A stretch of 64,000 nt of DNA from Mucilaginibacter_A sp041088075 (GTDB taxonomy: Bacteria; Bacteroidota; Bacteroidia; Sphingobacteriales; Sphingobacteriaceae). The stretch spans positions 14,715-78,714 of the forward strand of contig NZ_JBGCVY010000022.1 of the NCBI RefSeq assembly GCF_041088075.1. Reading direction: 5' to 3'. The position numbers were made by a program, and so were the translations under genes. Shown piece by piece: positions 1 to 7,215 of the stretch; positions within the stretch are counted from its first letter, which is position 1; each line of letters starts with the position of its first letter. The notes below the pieces were generated by a model. The model was not told the DNA's origin. It saw nothing but the letters and a program-made list of their open reading frames with translations, and ran no database searches.

Positions 1-843
1 TGGATTGGTGGAATCATCGTGGCTGCCATTTTTGCTTATTGGGCTTACGCGGAGAAGAAAAAATACGCCTTAGCGCAACCTAAAAAAGAAGAAATCACGG
101 TGCATCCATACGAATTGATGGGAACGATGCTGATTTGGGCCGCCTTTTGGGGATTTGCCGGTGCAAAACTGTTTAACGGTTTGGAAAACTGGAACGAACT
201 GATAAAAGATCCGGTTGGAATGCTGGTTGGTTTTAGCGGCTTAACTTTTTACGGCGGCTTGATTTGCGGCGGTGCGGCGGTGATGTATATTGCGCATAAA
301 AACCACATCAGGTTGATTGATATGGCTGATATTGGTTCGCCGGGGATGATGATTGCTTACGGCGTTGGGCGCATTGGCTGCCAGCTTTCGGGCGATGGCG
401 ATTGGGGAATTACCAACACTGCGCCAAAACCAGGCTGGTTAAGCTGGGCACCCGATTGGATGTGGTCTTTCCGTTTTCCACACAATGTGGGCGATGAAGG
501 CATTCCTATTCCGGGTTGTGTTGGCAAATATTGCCATCAACTTCCGGTGCCAGTTTACCCAACTTCTTTTTACGAATCTGTTATTTGCATTTTACTTTTT
601 CTATTTTTATGGAGTATTCGTAAATATATTAAAACGCCCGGATTGATGTTTGGCATTTACCTCATTTTAAATGGTGTTGAACGTTTTTTGATCGAACTGA
701 TCCGTGTAAACACCAAATACCATGTTGCCGGTATTGCTTTTACCCAAGCCGAATTTATATCCGCTGTTTTGGTTTTAACCGGGATTGGATTTGTTGCCCA
801 GGCATTTTTAGGGCATAAAAGAAGCATTCAACCTACTGCCTAA
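1..843 (+). CDS. lgt: Prolipoprotein diacylglyceryl transferase (5' end outside window)
   Basis: Lgt moves the diacylglyceryl group of phosphatidylglycerol onto the lipobox cysteine of prolipoproteins at the inner membrane. The frame is open from base 1, so the N-terminus is missing; about 280 codons are visible. Hydrophobic segments alternate with short loops. The stretch GRIGCQLSGDGDWG matches the conserved arginine/glycine signature of the family, and NGVERFLIELIRVN near the end matches its conserved C-terminal arginine helix. A GTG at 19 is in frame but is probably not the start. The stop overlaps the next ATG (TAATG), so the three following genes look co-transcribed. The C-terminal residues HKRSI are written by an exact copy of the 12-bp repeat (816-827). 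Confidence 0.93.
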   Translation, partial: WIGGIIVAAIFAYWAYAEKKKYALAQPKKEEITVHPYELMGTMLIWAAFWGFAGAKLFNGLENWNELIKDPVGMLVGFSGLTFYGGLICGGAAVMYIAHKNHIRLIDMADIGSPGMMIAYGVGRIGCQLSGDGDWGITNTAPKPGWLSWAPDWMWSFRFPHNVGDEGIPIPGCVGKYCHQLPVPVYPTSFYESVICILLFLFLWSIRKYIKTPGLMFGIYLILNGVERFLIELIRVNTKYHVAGIAFTQAEFISAVLVLTGIGFVAQAFLGHKRSIQPTA

Positions 844-1307
844 TGTCGGCAAAAACCCGGAACCCGTTTCTCAGAAAACTGCTCAAAAATGAGGTGGTCA
901 GGTTTTTTCTGTCAACCGGTGTTGGTTTTTTGGTTGATGCTTTAGTTTACTACTTCGTTTATCATTATATTTTTATCAAGGCCGAGGTAAAAGTATTTGG
1001 CTTTCCTATTTCGAGGGATGTTATTTCTTTAATCATATCCTACAGTTGCTGCATTATCTGCAATTTTTTACTGACCAAATATTTCGTGTTCGCGCATTCC
1101 AAGTTGTCTTCTCGAAACCAGTTTGCACGATTTTTTTCTGTTGCATTTTTGGGTTTCTTTGCCAACTTGCTGATGCTGCGGTTGTTTGTTTCTATCTTCA
1201 AAGTTTACCCGCCGCTGGCCCGGATTATTGCCGCATTAAGTTTGGGCGTGGCCAGTTATTTCGTCCACAAGTTTTTTTCGTTTAACATCAAAAGGAACCC
1301 AAAATGA
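843..1307 (+). CDS. GtrA-like small membrane protein
   Basis: A 154-residue protein with four predicted hydrophobic helices. The N-terminal pattern VVRFFLSTGVGFLVDALVYY and the C-terminal ASYFVHKFFSF are typical of the GtrA family (PF04138), small membrane proteins tied to export of lipid-linked sugars for cell-surface glycans. The start ATG shares a base with the lgt stop, and the stop TGA overlaps the ATG of the next gene, so translation is probably coupled. The exact substrate cannot be read from the sequence. The neighbours (lipoprotein modification and an inositol-phosphatase-type enzyme) suggest envelope work, but this is only inference. Confidence 0.8.
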   Translation: MSAKTRNPFLRKLLKNEVVRFFLSTGVGFLVDALVYYFVYHYIFIKAEVKVFGFPISRDVISLIISYSCCIICNFLLTKYFVFAHSKLSSRNQFARFFSVAFLGFFANLLMLRLFVSIFKVYPPLARIIAALSLGVASYFVHKFFSFNIKRNPK

Positions 1308-2098
1308 ATTTAGAAATATTATGCCGGGAAGTGGTTGCATTGGCCAAACAGGCTGGCTTGTTCATCAAAACCGAAGCCGGAAAGTTTAAGGCCGAAAGCG
1401 TAGAGTTTAAAGGCTTAAACGACATGGTGTCTTACGTGGATAAAACTTCCGAAGAAATGATTGTGGCGAAACTACAGCAGCTTTTGCCCGAAGCAGGTTT
1501 TATCACCGAAGAAAAAACAGTGGTAAAAACAGCATTGCAATACAATTGGGTGATTGACCCGCTGGACGGCACCACGAATTTTATTCACGGATTGCCCGTT
1601 TATTCGGTGAGCATTGCTTTGAAAGAATACGAAGAACTGGTTCTGGGCGTGGTTTACGAAATCAACCAGGACGAATGTTTTTACGCCTGGAAAGATGCGC
1701 CCGCTTTTTTAAACGGCAAGCCAATCCATGTTTCTGATAAACCAACCGTAAGTGAAAGTTTGATTGCAACCGGTTTTCCGTATTACAACTTCGAGAAAGC
1801 GGATGCGTATATGAACCTTTTTAAAGATTTGATGCAAAGCTGCCAGGGTTTGCGCCGTTTAGGTTCGGCCGCCGTTGATTTGGCTTACACGGCTTGCGGC
1901 CGTTTTGATGCGTATTACGAATACAACCTGAACGATTACGACATGGCGGCAGGCATCATCATCGTTAAACAAGCCGGCGGACAAGTTTTTGATTTTACCG
2001 GCGGCAGAAATATGTTGAAAACACGTGATGTAATTGCTACGAACGGCAAGGTTAGCCAGGAATTGTTGAATAAGGTTTTGTTTGCGTTTAGGAAGTAA
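1304..2098 (+). CDS. suhB: Inositol monophosphatase family protein
   Basis: A 264-residue, Mg-dependent sugar/inositol phosphate phosphatase. The metal-binding motifs are visible: EEKT (E70), DPLDGTTNF (D85, D88) and DYDMAAG in the C-terminal half. Length is normal for the family. The family hydrolyses inositol-1-phosphate and related sugar phosphates, and in some bacteria also acts as an rRNA-processing cofactor (SuhB); the sequence does not decide between these. It is the last gene of the lgt-gtrA operon, with a four-base ATGA overlap to its upstream neighbour. The residues VVKTALQY include an exact copy of the variant repeat TAAAAACAGCAT at 1524-1535. Confidence 0.88.
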   Translation: MNLEILCREVVALAKQAGLFIKTEAGKFKAESVEFKGLNDMVSYVDKTSEEMIVAKLQQLLPEAGFITEEKTVVKTALQYNWVIDPLDGTTNFIHGLPVYSVSIALKEYEELVLGVVYEINQDECFYAWKDAPAFLNGKPIHVSDKPTVSESLIATGFPYYNFEKADAYMNLFKDLMQSCQGLRRLGSAAVDLAYTACGRFDAYYEYNLNDYDMAAGIIIVKQAGGQVFDFTGGRNMLKTRDVIATNGKVSQELLNKVLFAFRK

Positions 2099-2211
2099 AA
2101 CGGTTTGATGAAAAATTTGCTCAAACTGCTCAAGTTTAATATTTTAGAATATGAAACATATGCCGCTTACGTCTCAATTTAAAGTAAGTATAAATTTAAA
2201 ATTGTACGTCC

Positions 2212-2631
2212 TTATTCCGGTTTATAATGCTCCCAATATTCTTTAGGCGTTACAATTTTAGTTTGTTTATAGGTTGAAAATGTAAAATCGGAAGTGTTAC
2301 CGGTTATGATAAAATCTGCCTGGCTTTCATCTGCAAGTTCCAATAACCTATTGTCGTCTTCATCCGAAATAAGTTCGATTTTTACTGTTGGTATAAACTT
2401 TTTAGCATTTGTTTCAATTTCGGCAAGTAAGGCTTCTGCTCTCCCAAAGAAATCCGGAAACCGTCCAAACTTAGGTCTCGCCAATACTTCATAATATTCT
2501 GCCATCAATTCGTTTGATACACATAATAGGATGATTCCTTCAATAAAAACTTCATTTACGATTAAATAAGGATAGTTATTTTGAATAAGTGAAGAAACAA
2601 TAACGTTAGTATCAATGATTACTTTTTGCAT
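2212..2631 (-). CDS. PIN-domain toxin, putative ribonuclease
   Basis: A 139-residue PIN-domain protein. The first acidic residue of the active site is in VIIDTNVIVSSL, followed by a conserved Glu around ELMAEYYEVL, then SDEDDNRLLELA and the distal acidic site in DFIITGNTSDF. This order fits the bacterial PIN family often annotated as putative toxin of a toxin-antitoxin pair (TIGR00305-like). PIN toxins are Mg-dependent endoribonucleases. The gene start overlaps the 3' end of the upstream small gene by 20 bases on the same strand, the usual antitoxin-first arrangement. No mobile-element gene is seen next to it. Confidence 0.82.
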   Translation of the reverse strand: MQKVIIDTNVIVSSLIQNNYPYLIVNEVFIEGIILLCVSNELMAEYYEVLARPKFGRFPDFFGRAEALLAEIETNAKKFIPTVKIELISDEDDNRLLELADESQADFIITGNTSDFTFSTYKQTKIVTPKEYWEHYKPE

Positions 2632-2842
2632 TTTTTCTCACCGCTTTTACTTCCTTAGAAATTTCATCCATTGTCATTTCAGAAAGCCCGTACTTTGCTG
2701 CAAGCTCAACACATTTGTTTAAATTTTCACGCATCAATTCTTTACGAACATGCCGGATTAAATCATTGAAAGTAAGTTCGTCTTGCTTTAAACCCAGTTT
2801 ATTAAATTCAGAATCCGAAATAGAAATGTTTAAGGTTCGCAT
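2612..2842 (-). CDS. Antitoxin partner of the PIN toxin
   Basis: A 76-codon gene starting at the ATG at 2842 (MRTLNISISDSE...). A longer reading from 2920 exists but begins with a hydrophobic stretch that does not belong to the family, so the shorter start is preferred. The C-terminal half, ending in EISKEVKAVRKNAKSNH, is charged and probably binds the toxin. The N-terminal RTLNISISDSEF looks like a short beta strand for DNA binding, as in ribbon-helix-helix or similar antitoxins. It overlaps the PIN gene by 20 bases. Assignment rests on size and position; I do not recognise the family with certainty. Confidence 0.68.
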   Translation of the reverse strand: MRTLNISISDSEFNKLGLKQDELTFNDLIRHVRKELMRENLNKCVELAAKYGLSEMTMDEISKEVKAVRKNAKSNH

Positions 2843-2902
2843 GTCTTTAAGGTTTTGTTGTATGATAATAATTGATATAGAAATGTTATGCCACAAAAAA
2901 AA

Positions 2903-2934
2903 GGTAAAAGAAACATCCAAATACTTCTTTTACC
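2903..2934. terminator. Hairpin from two inverted repeat copies
   Basis: GGTAAAAGAA (2903-2912) and TTCTTTTACC (2925-2934) form a perfect 10-bp stem with a 12-base loop. It lies just beyond the 58-codon gene ending at 2961 on the minus strand and before the antitoxin gene, so it can act as a terminator. Both arms are copies of the recurrent TAAAAGAAGCAT repeat. The downstream arm extends through TATAAAATTGGT (to 2948). Confidence 0.55.
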
Positions 2935-2960
2935 CCTATAAAATTGGTAAACCCTAAAAC

Positions 2961-3137
2961 TTATAAAGCTTCAGAAAATGGTAAACCTTTCAAACCATTT
3001 TTTTGAAAAAATAATTTAGCTTCTTCTGCTTTCTTTACAACAAACGGGTCATCACCGTGATCCTTAACTTTATCGCTAATGATCGCATTGCCATAAACAC
3101 TTTTTTTATCTGCTGATGCTTTTTTAACTACTTGCAT
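2961..3137 (-). CDS. Small hypothetical protein, partner of the DUF6934-like gene
   Basis: A 58-codon reading frame (MQVVKKASADKKSVYG...GLPFSEAL, TAA at 2961). An AAGGAAA stretch 8-14 bases upstream of the ATG can serve as a ribosome-binding site. The product is basic at the N-terminus, then has an acidic and lysine-rich helix (DDPFVVKKAEEAKLFF). It follows the 143-residue gene on the same strand with a 43-base gap, so the two are probably co-transcribed, and a hairpin follows. I do not recognise a domain. Its N-terminal codons contain a one-mismatch copy of the recurrent repeat. It could be an antitoxin-like or accessory partner, but that is inference from size and order only. Confidence 0.6.
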   Translation of the reverse strand: MQVVKKASADKKSVYGNAIISDKVKDHGDDPFVVKKAEEAKLFFQKNGLKGLPFSEAL

Positions 3138-3180
3138 AACTACTGTTTCCTTATTTCAAATTTAATTATTTATTTCCTTT

Positions 3181-3612
3181 TCACCAAAACGCCTCGTAGT
3201 TTACGTTTTTCTGAAAAATTTGCCACTCGCCATTTTCAAAGCCGTACACATCAAAATCATTATTAATTTCTGTTAACAAACCGGCAATACTAATTTGATA
3301 AAGACGGGTTCTTGAAGGTGTGCTACCTGTGGCATAAATAAAATGATTGCCATGATGATTGGTAAAATCAAATATGGTGTTTGCTACAGTTGCTAATATT
3401 AAATCTCTGTCGTGGTTATTACTAACAACGGCATCGTCAATTTTATTAGTTTCTGTAGAAATATCTCCAAAAGCCAAGTTGTAAATAACCGGATCATCGT
3501 TTATCTTAGAAAAGCGTACGCCTTTTTTGATTTGTCCTTTCGGGCCAATGCTATAAAACTCATAGTTTCTATAGTGGTAATCTGCAAAGTAAACATATCG
3601 CTCTAAATTCAT
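3181..3612 (-). CDS. DUF6934-like hypothetical protein
   Basis: A 143-residue protein that starts MNLERYVYFADYHYRNYEFYS and continues SIGPKGQIKKGVRFSKI. From memory this resembles a Bacteroidota family of unknown function listed as DUF6934, which often precedes a very short gene. The pattern here is the same: a 58-codon gene follows on the same strand. There is no signal peptide or membrane segment, so it should be cytoplasmic. The HHGNHFIYATGSTPSRTRLY segment, with basic and hydroxyl residues, could be a functional site, but no catalytic motif can be named. Confidence 0.6.
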   Translation of the reverse strand: MNLERYVYFADYHYRNYEFYSIGPKGQIKKGVRFSKINDDPVIYNLAFGDISTETNKIDDAVVSNNHDRDLILATVANTIFDFTNHHGNHFIYATGSTPSRTRLYQISIAGLLTEINNDFDVYGFENGEWQIFQKNVNYEAFW

Positions 3613-3740
3613 CCGATAGAAGTTGCCCTTGATTAATTGTTTAACACAATAACAAAATTTAATCTACATGTTACAAGAGCTATTGTTTTTAATGGATTAG
3701 ATCTGATACAAAAAACAAATAAATTCAAACCAAAAAACAA

Positions 3741-3771
3741 AGGGTAAAAAAAGCATCATACTTCTTTTACC
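3741..3771. terminator. Hairpin from two inverted repeat copies after nfu
   Basis: GGGTAAAAAAAG (3741-3752) pairs with CTTCTTTTACCC (3760-3771), 11 of 12 bases, with a 7-base loop. It lies 30 bases past the stop of the nfu-like gene on the minus strand and is probably its terminator. The right arm is an ATACTTCTTTTA form of the recurrent repeat, extended by CCCTATAAAATTG. Confidence 0.6.
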
Positions 3772-3800
3772 CCTATAAAATTGATAAAACCTAATTCTAA

Positions 3801-4349
3801 TTACAAAGCCTCAGAAACCACTTCCGTAACCTCCGGAACCATGCGTTTCAATAAACTTTCGATTCCTGATTTTAAGGTGATGGTGGAAGATGGGCAGCCG
3901 CTGCAAGAACCGCGCAGTTCAACGGTTACAACGCCGTCTTCAAAAGATTTGTAGGTGATGGCACCGCCGTCCTGCTCTACAGCCGGGCGAACGTAATCGT
4001 GCAAAATTTGTTGGATTTTAATTTCAGCATCGTCGCCTTCAAAAGCAACCACTTCCGGCTCTTTTTCCTGCACGCTCAGTTCAGATTCGACCGCGCCTTT
4101 TACAAATTCTTTTAAAATCGGCTCCAAATCGTTCCAGTCGGAACCTTCGGTTTTGGTAACGGTTACAAAGTTGCTGGCAAAGAAAACGCCGTTCACAAAA
4201 GAAAATTTAAACAGTTCTTTGGCAAAGGCTGATTTTTCTGCGCTTTCTACCGTTGGAAAATCAGCGCTTCCGTTAATCAGCAACTTGTTTACAATAAACT
4301 TCATTGTGGCCGGGTTCGGCGTGGTTTCGGTATATACGTTGATGTTCAT
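3801..4349 (-). CDS. NifU/Nfu-type Fe-S cluster carrier
   Basis: A 182-residue Fe-S scaffold or carrier. Residues 1-90 form the Nfu N-terminal domain (ETTPNPATMKF signature). Residues about 105-180 form the NifU C-terminal domain with the cluster-binding pair in RGSCSGCPSST (C149, C152). Nfu proteins hold a [4Fe-4S] cluster between two monomers and hand it to client enzymes. Several possible clients are in this window (NuoCD complex, APS reductase, sulfite reductase, radical SAM protein), but no functional link is shown. It is transcribed alone; purB lies upstream on the same strand with a 95-base gap that holds an exact repeat copy (4399-4410). Confidence 0.92.
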   Translation of the reverse strand: MNINVYTETTPNPATMKFIVNKLLINGSADFPTVESAEKSAFAKELFKFSFVNGVFFASNFVTVTKTEGSDWNDLEPILKEFVKGAVESELSVQEKEPEVVAFEGDDAEIKIQQILHDYVRPAVEQDGGAITYKSFEDGVVTVELRGSCSGCPSSTITLKSGIESLLKRMVPEVTEVVSEAL

Positions 4350-4444
4350 GATGATCTTTTTTTATAAAATTACAACTATTAAAAACAGCTTTTGTTGGAT
4401 GCTTCTTTTATCGGTACTTTTTTTACCACTTGTTGACGCAGCCG

Positions 4445-5806
4445 CTAAATGCCAGTGTAATTAAAAGGTGTAATCGCAACCAGTTCTTGTTTTAGCTCCG
4501 CAGAAACCTGTAAATTGTTTATAAATTCAGCAATCACATTTTCATCCACTTTTCCGGCAACACGCGTTAAATCTTTCAAAGCTTCGTATGGGTTTGGATA
4601 ACCTTCGCGGCGCAAAATAGTTTGGATCGCTTCGGCCACCACAACCCAATTGTCTTCCAAATCTTTGCGGATTGCTGCTTCGTTTAGCACCAATTTATTC
4701 AAACCTTTTAAAGTTGATTTAAAAGCGATGAGGGTATGCGCAAACGGAACGCCGATATTGCGCAAAACAGTAGAATCTGTAAGGTCGCGCTGCAAACGGG
4801 AAACGGGCAACTTTGCAGCAAGATGTTCAAAAACAGCATTGGCCAAACCTAAATTGCCTTCGGAGTTTTCAAAATCAATGGGGTTAACTTTGTGCGGCAT
4901 CGCCGAAGAACCAACTTCGCCGGCTTTGATTTTTTGTTTGAAGTAATTGGTGGAGATGTATGTCCAGATGTCGCGGTTCAAATCAATCAAGATTGTGTTG
5001 ATCCTTTTCAAATTATCGCAATGCGCCGCAAAATTATCGTAATGTTCAATTTGTGTGGTGAGTTGTGATCGGCTCAAACCCAAAACTTCGTTTACAAAAT
5101 GGTTGCCAAAATCTTTCCAGTCAATCTGCGGATAAGCCACATGATGTGCGTTAAAGTTTCCGGTTGCGCCGCCAAACTTGGCCGAAAAAGGAATTTGGTT
5201 TAACAACTTGACTTGCGCCTCCAAGCGTTCCACAAAAACCAATAATTCTTTGCCCAATCGTGTTGGCGAAGCAGGTTGGCCGTGTGTTCTGGCCAGCATC
5301 GAAACGTCTTTCCAATCTTCGGCCAAAGCTTTCAACAAATCAATCAACTCGTTTAAGGCCGGCAAATATTGCTCGTTGACCGCCAGTTTAAAAGAATACG
5401 GAATGGCCGTGTTGTTGATGTCCTGGGAAGTTAAACCAAAATGGATAAACTCTTTATGTTCGCCCAAACCCAAACGGTCGAAATGTTTTTTCAAAAAGTA
5501 TTCCACCGCTTTTACATCGTGGTTGGTGGTTTTTTCAATCTCTTTGATCTCCAGCGCGTCCTTTTCCGAAAAATCAACATAAATCTTTTTTAAATCCGTG
5601 TAATCTTTTTTATCGGTGTAATCTTCTTTAATAAAAAAATGAAGCTGAGGCAAAGGCAGTTCGCACAGGCTGATAAAATATTCCACTTCTACAAAAACCC
5701 GGAATTTAATCAACGCTGCTTCCGAAAAATAGGGGCTTAATTGATTAGTTGCAGCATAATAACGGCCATCAACAGGCGAAATAGCAGAAAGTGGGGATAA
5801 AGGCAT
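4445..5806 (-). CDS. purB: Adenylosuccinate lyase
   Basis: PurB (453 residues) catalyses two steps of purine synthesis: removal of fumarate from SAICAR and from adenylosuccinate. The fumarase/aspartase superfamily signature GSSAMPHKVNPIDFENSEGN carries the catalytic serine of the flexible loop. SLCELPLPQL and TRTHGQPASPT are further conserved blocks. Length matches the bacterial enzyme. The ATG at 5806 gives the expected N-terminus (LSPLSAISPVDGRY). A TACTTTTG box on the minus strand (5827-5834) is a possible promoter element just upstream. Confidence 0.96.
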   Translation of the reverse strand: MPLSPLSAISPVDGRYYAATNQLSPYFSEAALIKFRVFVEVEYFISLCELPLPQLHFFIKEDYTDKKDYTDLKKIYVDFSEKDALEIKEIEKTTNHDVKAVEYFLKKHFDRLGLGEHKEFIHFGLTSQDINNTAIPYSFKLAVNEQYLPALNELIDLLKALAEDWKDVSMLARTHGQPASPTRLGKELLVFVERLEAQVKLLNQIPFSAKFGGATGNFNAHHVAYPQIDWKDFGNHFVNEVLGLSRSQLTTQIEHYDNFAAHCDNLKRINTILIDLNRDIWTYISTNYFKQKIKAGEVGSSAMPHKVNPIDFENSEGNLGLANAVFEHLAAKLPVSRLQRDLTDSTVLRNIGVPFAHTLIAFKSTLKGLNKLVLNEAAIRKDLEDNWVVVAEAIQTILRREGYPNPYEALKDLTRVAGKVDENVIAEFINNLQVSAELKQELVAITPFNYTGI

Positions 5807-5826
5807 GTTGCTTAAACTTATAGCTG

Positions 5827-5834
5827 CAAAAGTA
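5827..5834 (-). promoter_or_regulatory. Possible -7 box for purB
   Basis: On the minus strand the bases read TACTTTTG, an exact match to the Bacteroidota -7 consensus TAnnTTTG, about 20 bases before the purB ATG. No convincing TTG box is found at the usual 19-20 base spacing, so this is weak. Confidence 0.35.
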
Positions 5835-5872
5835 AAAATAACCGCAACTGTTTGGGTGGTTTATGGCTGCCG

Positions 5873-5901
5873 ATGCTTCTTTTATGCCCTAAAAATTGGT
5901 G
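5873..5901 (-). repeat. Full-length 29-bp repeat copy
   Basis: An exact ATGCTTCTTTTA core, then four variable bases, then TAAAAATTGGTG. It is one of the full intergenic forms of the repeat described in the findings and sits between purB and the terminator of the lipoprotein gene. Confidence 0.85.
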
Positions 5902-5904
5902 GCA

Positions 5905-5937
5905 CAAAAAAGGCCATACAAATTGCACGGCCTTTTC
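5905..5937 (-). terminator. Rho-independent terminator of small lipoprotein gene
   Basis: Read on the minus strand, AAAAGGCC and GGCCTTTT form a perfect 8-bp stem with a 14-base loop, followed by a T run. It lies about 20 bases past the stop of the lipoprotein gene at 5956. Confidence 0.75.
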
Positions 5938-5955
5938 TATAATTTAATAAAAAAC

Positions 5956-6171
5956 TTATGGTTTTTTAGTGGTGTCTTTTTTAGTGGTATCTGTAGATGT
6001 TGTACCTGTTGTACCTGTTGTTGAAGTTGCTGAAGAATCAGTAGATGTGGTGCTTGAAGTGCCAACGGTAGAAGAATCAGAAGTGCCCATAGCTTTTTTA
6101 TCAGAGCTGCAAGCTGCAACGGATAAAGATATGGCAAAGGCAACAAAGCCTAATTTAAATGCGTTTTTCAT
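5956..6171 (-). CDS. Small Ser/Thr-rich lipoprotein, paralogue A
   Basis: A 71-residue predicted lipoprotein. The N-terminus MKNAFKLGFVAFAISLSVAAC is a signal peptide ending in a lipobox with C21. The rest is almost only Ser, Thr, Asp and Gly, ending in a lysine-rich tail (TTKKDTTKKP). It is related to the gene at 6281-6505: both share the MKN-FKLGF signal and the TTKK endings, so they are probably tandem duplicates. No enzymatic motif is seen. It could be a surface-exposed flexible lipoprotein. Confidence 0.75.
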   Translation of the reverse strand: MKNAFKLGFVAFAISLSVAACSSDKKAMGTSDSSTVGTSSTTSTDSSATSTTGTTGTTSTDTTKKDTTKKP

Positions 6172-6210
6172 AATATTTGGTTTTTAATAAATATGTTTTA
6201 GATTAAAATT

Positions 6211-6279
6211 TAACAGAACTAACTCATAACGCGTATAAGTTAATTCTGTTTTAACTATTAATTTAGCAATTGCTAAATA
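6211..6279. repeat. Two palindromes between the lipoprotein paralogues
   Basis: An imperfect inverted repeat spans about 6211-6250 (AACAGAACTAACTCATAACG facing its near complement). It is followed by a perfect 18-bp palindrome ATTTAGCAATTGCTAAAT at 6262-6279. The second lies directly after the stop of the upstream paralogue on the minus strand and could end its transcript. The first could be an operator or a second hairpin. Confidence 0.55.
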
Positions 6280-6280
6280 A

Positions 6281-6505
6281 TTACATTTTTTTAGTTGAAT
6301 CCATAGCTGAAGACATTGCTTTTTTGGTTGTGTCCATGCCTGAAGCCATGCCTTTTTTGGTTGAATCCATCATTTTTGATGATGTATCGGTAGAAGTAGT
6401 TACTGAAGTAGAATCAGCAGAAGTAGAAGTTTTGTTTGAGTTGCAAGCGCTAACAGCGAAAGTGATTGCCAAAGCTAAAAAGCCTAATTTGAAAGAGTTT
6501 TTCAT
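6281..6505 (-). CDS. Small Ser/Thr/Lys-rich lipoprotein, paralogue B
   Basis: A 74-residue predicted lipoprotein starting at the ATG at 6505 (MKNSFKLGFLALAITFAVSAC, lipobox C21). The mature part holds an imperfect repeat of SxxMDSTKKGM / SGMDTTKKAM / SSAMDSTKKM, about 11 residues each. It is the paralogue of the gene at 5956-6171. A longer reading starting at 6553 would put a charged stretch before the signal peptide and is not supported. The gene is divergent from the sigma-factor gene at 6637. Confidence 0.75.
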   Translation of the reverse strand: MKNSFKLGFLALAITFAVSACNSNKTSTSADSTSVTTSTDTSSKMMDSTKKGMASGMDTTKKAMSSAMDSTKKM

Positions 6506-6636
6506 GTGTTTCTTAAATTTTAAATTGCAGTGAAATTTCATCTTAATACCCAAACCTTAAAAAGGTAACCCGCTAAATGAAAAAATATTTTTTTTTCGGG
6601 AAATGGGTTACATTTTTGTACAAACTGTATTAATTA

Positions 6637-7203
6637 GTGAATTTAAAGATAAAAAACCCGGCACCAACCGACAGCGAAGATATACTGGGGATTTTAAACA
6701 ATTCCCCGGATACGTTAAGACGTATCTACAAAACCCATTTTCCGATGGTGCTGCAGATGGTGATGAACAATAACGGGAGCGAAGCAGATGCGAAAGATGT
6801 TTACCAGGAAAGTATCATCATTTTGTACAACAAGGTTAAAGCCGGGGATTTTGAACTGACCAGCAAACTGAAAACGTATATTTATTCGGTTTGCAGGCGC
6901 ATTTGGCTTAAAAAGCTGAACCAGTTGAACAAAAAAGAATGCGAGCTAAAAGATGTGCACGATTTTTTGCCGGTGGAAAACGACTTGGAACAACACGAAA
7001 TGCGCGACTTGCAGTTTAGTAAAATGGAAGAATCGTTGCTGATGCTGGGCGAACCCTGCTGCACAATCATCCAGGATTTTTATATGCGGAACCGGTCAAT
7101 GCAGGAGATTTGCGAAAAGTTTGGTTACACCAATGCCGAAAATGCAAAAACGCAGAAATACAAATGCCTGCAACGTTTAAAAAAGCTGTTTTTTCAGCTA
7201 TAA
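6637..7203 (+). CDS. RNA polymerase sigma factor, ECF-like sigma-70 family
   Basis: A 188-residue sigma factor. Region 2 lies around residues 28-95 (RRIYKTHFPMVLQMVMNN, DAKDVYQESIIILY). Region 4 lies around 130-185 (SLLMLGEPCCTIIQDFYM, then helix-turn-helix MQEICEKFGYTNAENAKTQK). The frame opens with GTG at 6637; no ATG is better placed. The gene directly after it encodes a protein with a cytoplasmic N-terminal part, one membrane span and an extracytoplasmic protease, so the two may form a sigma/regulator pair. This pairing is inference from adjacency and topology. Confidence 0.85.
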   Translation: MNLKIKNPAPTDSEDILGILNNSPDTLRRIYKTHFPMVLQMVMNNNGSEADAKDVYQESIIILYNKVKAGDFELTSKLKTYIYSVCRRIWLKKLNQLNKKECELKDVHDFLPVENDLEQHEMRDLQFSKMEESLLMLGEPCCTIIQDFYMRNRSMQEICEKFGYTNAENAKTQKYKCLQRLKKLFFQL

Positions 7204-7215
7204 ATTTGAATTAAA

